Below the pieces are notes generated by a model, which worked only from the letters and a program-made list of their open reading frames with translations, made no database searches and had not been told where the DNA came from. Position numbers and translations under genes: made by a program. This document shows, piece after piece, positions 6,509-8,559 of a stretch of 8,559 bases of DNA; position 1 is the stretch's first letter; each line of letters begins with the position of its first letter. Location: NCBI GenBank assembly GCA_026389655.1, contig JAPLHL010000319.1, forward strand, positions 1 through 8,559, read 5' to 3'. The stretch comes from Chloroflexota bacterium (lineage in GTDB: Bacteria; Chloroflexota; Dehalococcoidia; GIF9; UBA5629).

Positions 6509-6967
6509 TTATGCCTCAGCCAGTTTACGTTTATATTCTTCAAATGCTGTCCTGATGCTGTCATATTTAATAGCCAGTATCTGGCAGGCCAGCAATGCGG
6601 CGTTCTTGGCTCCTGCCGATCCTATGCCAACACATGCAACCGGGACACCTCCGGGCATTTGTACAATGGAATAGAGCGAGTCAATGCCCTTGAGGTCGCT
6701 GGTCGGAAGCGGTATTCCGATCACAGGTATGGTAGTCCATGAAGCGACTACTCCGGGTAGATGGGCCGCGTTGCCTGCCGCAGCGATGATGATTTCAAAT
6801 CCCTTGCCCTTCGCTTCGACTGCGTACTTGCGGACCTTCTCCGGGTTACGGTGAGCGGAGAGGACCTCAAGCTCATATTCAACTTTAAAATCCTTCAAAA
6901 TATCGAGTGCCGGTTTGATAAACTGCTCATCAGTTTTGCTCCCGATTAATATGCCCACTACAGCCAT
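6509..6967 (-). CDS. purE: 5-(carboxyamino)imidazole ribonucleotide mutase, class I PurE
   Basis: A 152-residue enzyme that converts N5-CAIR to CAIR. The frame extends upstream to an ATG at 7009, but the family start is the ATG at 6967 (MAVVGILIGS), which overlaps the purD stop codon as TGATG and follows a GGGAGGTG site. Motifs are GSKTD (9-13), SAHR (37-40) with catalytic His39, AAHLPG (67-72) and DSLYSIVQMPGGVPVA (96-111). The intact AAHLPG and QMPGG elements indicate the N5-CAIR mutase class rather than the animal-type AIR carboxylase. Two small deviations from E. coli-type enzymes are seen: Thr in GSKTD where Ser is usual, and GNAAHLPG in place of GGAAHLPG. The class I enzyme normally needs PurK to make N5-CAIR; no purK is in the window. 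Confidence 0.95.
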   Translation of the reverse strand: MAVVGILIGSKTDEQFIKPALDILKDFKVEYELEVLSAHRNPEKVRKYAVEAKGKGFEIIIAAAGNAAHLPGVVASWTTIPVIGIPLPTSDLKGIDSLYSIVQMPGGVPVACVGIGSAGAKNAALLACQILAIKYDSIRTAFEEYKRKLAEA

Positions 6968-8232
6968 CAATTCACCTCCCTTGAAGCTATGTCTTTGCGG
7001 TAATGACACCCTTCGAAATTAACGTGCACAATATTGCGGTATACTTTATCTCTTGCTTCTTTCATCGTTTTACCGGTAGCGGTAACTGTCAGGACACGCC
7101 CCCCATCGGTTAAAATCTGTCCATCGTCCATTTTTTTAGCACCCGCATAGAAGACTGTGACGTCTTTATCGAGCTTGTTGGAGACTGTAATCGGGAAACC
7201 TGTTTTATATTTACCCGGGTAACCGCCCGACGCCATTACTACGCCCACGCACGCATCATTGTTCCATTGGATGTTCATTTTATTCAGGCTGCCGTTAACT
7301 ACCGCCAGCATAATATCTACGATATCGGTCTTGAGCCTTGGTAAAATTGCCTGCGTTTCAGGATCGCCAAACCTTGCGTTATATTCAAGTACCATGGGGC
7401 CTTTCGCCGTCATTATAAGTCCCGTATAGAGGACTCCTTTATAAGGCGTCCCATTTTTTCTCATCGCATCTATTGTAGGTTGAATAACCGTGGTCAGGAT
7501 ATGCTGTGACATGTCGGCTCCGAAAAAGCCGGGAGGACTGTAGCTGCCCATTCCGCCGGTGTTTGGCCCTTCATCACGGTCGAAAACGCGCTTATAGTCG
7601 CAGGCAGGTACCATGGGGATAGCAGTCTCCCCGTCAGTAAATGCCAGCAAGCTGACCTCTTTCCCCACCAGGCACTCTTCTATAATGACCCGGTCTCCTG
7701 CCGTCCCGAACACCCTTGTTTCCATTATTGAGTCGAGCGCCTTAAGAGCATCTTCCATAGAATTGGTGACGGTGACTCCTTTGCCCGCTGCCAGTCCGTC
7801 TGCCTTAACAACTACCGGGAGCTTATGACTTTTCAGGAAACTTTTTGCTTCAGAATAATCAGTGAAATACCTGCCGGCAGCGCAAGGGATGCCGTGCTTT
7901 TGCATGAGTTCGCGGGAGAATACTTTACTCGATTCTAGTTGAGCTGCAGCTTTAGTGGGACCGAAAACGGGAATACCTGCAGCCTGGAGCTGGTCGACTA
8001 TTCCCGCGGCGAGCGGGGCCTCGGGGCCTACTACAACAAGGTCAATTGCGAGCTCTTTCGCTTTTTTCACGATAGCGTCAACATCGGAGGATGACAGATT
8101 GATATTACGGGCAATACTGGCTGTGCCCGCATTCCCTGGAACAGCATAAATTTCTTTGATGCGGACGCTCTGTTTTATCTTCCAGACCAGTGCGTGCTCG
8201 CGCGCCCCATTGCCGAGAACCAGTAGCTTCAA
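6967..8232 (-). CDS. purD: Phosphoribosylamine-glycine ligase (GAR synthetase)
   Basis: An ATP-grasp enzyme of 421 residues that joins glycine to phosphoribosylamine with ATP, the second step of purine synthesis. Motifs in order: GNGAREHA (7-14) at the N-domain phosphate site, VVGPEAPLAAG (67-77), KADGLAAGKGV (143-153) of the ATP-grasp fold, NTGGMG (224-229), and EYNARFGDPETQ (283-294) with the metal-binding Glu and Asn; the C-terminal domain ends near HYRKDIASREVN. The start was set at TTG 8232, giving MKLLVLGNGAREHA as is usual for PurD, with GGAG 9 bases upstream. The alternative TTG at 8247 would add five residues but has no properly spaced ribosome site. Its stop codon shares one base with the purE ATG. 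It lies 22 bases after the small basic ORF in the same apparent operon. Confidence 0.96.
   Translation of the reverse strand: MKLLVLGNGAREHALVWKIKQSVRIKEIYAVPGNAGTASIARNINLSSSDVDAIVKKAKELAIDLVVVGPEAPLAAGIVDQLQAAGIPVFGPTKAAAQLESSKVFSRELMQKHGIPCAAGRYFTDYSEAKSFLKSHKLPVVVKADGLAAGKGVTVTNSMEDALKALDSIMETRVFGTAGDRVIIEECLVGKEVSLLAFTDGETAIPMVPACDYKRVFDRDEGPNTGGMGSYSPPGFFGADMSQHILTTVIQPTIDAMRKNGTPYKGVLYTGLIMTAKGPMVLEYNARFGDPETQAILPRLKTDIVDIMLAVVNGSLNKMNIQWNNDACVGVVMASGGYPGKYKTGFPITVSNKLDKDVTVFYAGAKKMDDGQILTDGGRVLTVTATGKTMKEARDKVYRNIVHVNFEGCHYRKDIASREVN
6973..6980 (-). promoter_or_regulatory. Ribosome binding site that fixes the purE start
   Basis: Read on the minus strand, GGGAGGTG ends 5 bases before the ATG at 6967 and lies inside the last purD codons. 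It is a near-perfect Shine-Dalgarno match at proper distance and supports the 6967 start over the in-frame ATG at 7009. Confidence 0.85.
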
Positions 8233-8241
8233 GTTGGTTAA

Positions 8242-8245
8242 CTCC
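8242..8245 (-). promoter_or_regulatory. Ribosome binding site that decides the purD start
   Basis: GGAG on the minus strand lies 9 bases before the TTG at 8232. For the upstream TTG at 8247 the only purine-rich bases (AAGG) touch the codon directly, which is too close to function, so the shorter purD is preferred. Confidence 0.65.
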
Positions 8246-8254
8246 AACCTTAAT

Positions 8255-8347
8255 TTAAGCGGTGATCTTTTTAATGATATTGCGCTTACTGCTCTTGGTC
8301 TTTCCGCGGTTCTTCTTGGCGGCTTTAAGTTTGGGTTTATGTGCCAT
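8255..8347 (-). CDS. Small very basic microprotein, 30 residues, unknown function
   Basis: A short reading frame from ATG 8347 to TAA 8255, starting MAHKPKLKAA and ending NIIKKITA. It holds ten Lys, two Arg and one His and no acidic residue, giving a net charge near +12, with no hydrophobic segment. An AAGG ribosome site (AAGGTAG overlapping the stop codon of the upstream gene) lies about 9 bases before the ATG. The frame fills almost exactly the gap between its neighbours, 6 bases after the ferritin-like gene and 22 bases before purD. Composition suggests binding to RNA or DNA, as in tiny ribosomal proteins or histone-tail-like peptides, but I recognise no family. The proper ribosome site and fit argue for a real gene; the small size means chance cannot be excluded. 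Confidence 0.6.
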   Translation of the reverse strand: MAHKPKLKAAKKNRGKTKSSKRNIIKKITA

Positions 8348-8353
8348 TTTTTT

Positions 8354-8559
8354 CTACCTTAATTCTTTATCCAATTTTTCGGCTTGAACGGGATCAAGCA
8401 ATTTCATCAATTTGACCAGTTTTGCCACGTGTAACTTTTTATCTTCGAGGATTTGTTCAATTATGTCTGTCGCGTCCTCGTTATCGAGCAGTTCAACCTG
8501 AGCTTCGTATTCATTTATCGATTTAAGCTCGGCCACCAGGTCGTCCCTGATCATTTCCA
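8354..8559 (-). CDS. Small ferritin-like/rubrerythrin-like helical protein (possibly 5'-partial)
   Basis: At least 66 residues from the ATG at 8554; the frame stays open to the window edge, so the true start may lie outside. The sequence is charged and predicted helical: helix 1 holds LVAELKSINEYEAQVELL (residues 6-23), helix 2 TDIIEQILEDKKLHVAKLVKLMKLL (29-53, given here only by its ends and key residues E33, E37, D38, H42), then LDPVQAEKLDKE. The pattern of an N-terminal Glu/Tyr helix and a second helix with an acidic residue before His resembles short ferritin-like and encapsulated-ferritin proteins. However, the metal motif Glu-x-x-His would need Glu at residue 39, where there is Lys, so iron binding is doubtful. 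It heads the visible part of the pur operon. The family assignment is tentative. Confidence 0.5.
   Translation of the reverse strand, partial: EMIRDDLVAELKSINEYEAQVELLDNEDATDIIEQILEDKKLHVAKLVKLMKLLDPVQAEKLDKELR

Noticed and set aside
6398..6742. Open frame of 114 codons on the plus strand across the purE/purB junction.
   Set aside because: Antisense to two strongly conserved genes and without recognisable protein features.
6968..7009. In-frame upstream extension of purE to an ATG at 7009.
   Set aside because: It overlaps purD by 43 bases, lacks a good ribosome site, and adds 14 residues not typical of PurE; the 6967 ATG has a near-perfect site and the family N-terminus.
8233..8247. Longer purD starting at TTG 8247.
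   Set aside because: No properly spaced ribosome site; the 8232 TTG gives the usual PurD N-terminus and has GGAG 9 bases upstream.
1..8559. Search for defence systems, CRISPR arrays, mobile elements, tRNAs and riboswitches.
   Set aside because: None seen: no repeated spacers, transposase motifs, cloverleaf or conserved riboswitch leader, and nearly all bases are in housekeeping genes. The leader of the purine operon, where a purine riboswitch might sit, is outside the window.

Overview
The window looks like ordinary bacterial chromosome, densely coded, with intergenic gaps mostly of a few to about 75 bases. No tRNA, rRNA, IS element, phage gene or CRISPR array is visible. The gene set, the TTG starts behind good Shine-Dalgarno sites, and a surface lipoprotein with an Ig-like module of a style common in Chloroflexota suggest a Chloroflexota member, perhaps Dehalococcoidia. 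That placement is inference from protein style only; no similarity search was possible.

Left part, plus strand (about 2-1058): the C-terminal end of an NfeD-family membrane protein is followed 10 bases later by a complete slipin (SPFH/stomatin family) gene, the classic NfeD-slipin pair. It ends at a strong intrinsic terminator (1081-1116) that also contains the stop codon of the convergent birA gene (1115-1903, minus). BirA is the monofunctional kind without a DNA-binding domain. birA and a divergent sirtuin deacetylase gene (1978-2760, plus) share a 74-base AT-rich interval. There the putative promoters overlap, and birA may be transcribed as a leaderless mRNA.

Middle (2766-3996, plus): a well-formed promoter drives a monocistronic gene for a secreted lipoprotein with two Ig-like modules and a C-terminal DNRLRE-like beta domain.

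Right part, minus strand (8559 down to 4009): one tightly packed apparent operon, in transcription order a small ferritin-like helical protein (possibly cut by the window edge), a 30-residue very basic microprotein, purD, purE, purB, purC and purS. The purine genes cover GAR synthesis, a subunit of FGAM synthetase, the CAIR step, SAICAR synthesis and the adenylosuccinate lyase steps of IMP and AMP synthesis. purF, purN, purL, purQ, purM, purK and purH are not here. Genes are linked by overlaps (purD/purE by 1 base, purC/purS by 14) or gaps of 6 to 22 bases, and purC and purD use TTG starts.

No evident new multi-gene system was found. The points most worth a second look are the uncatalogued basic microprotein, the ferritin-like protein whose metal motif is altered, the overlapping divergent promoters, and purS lying apart from purQ/purL.
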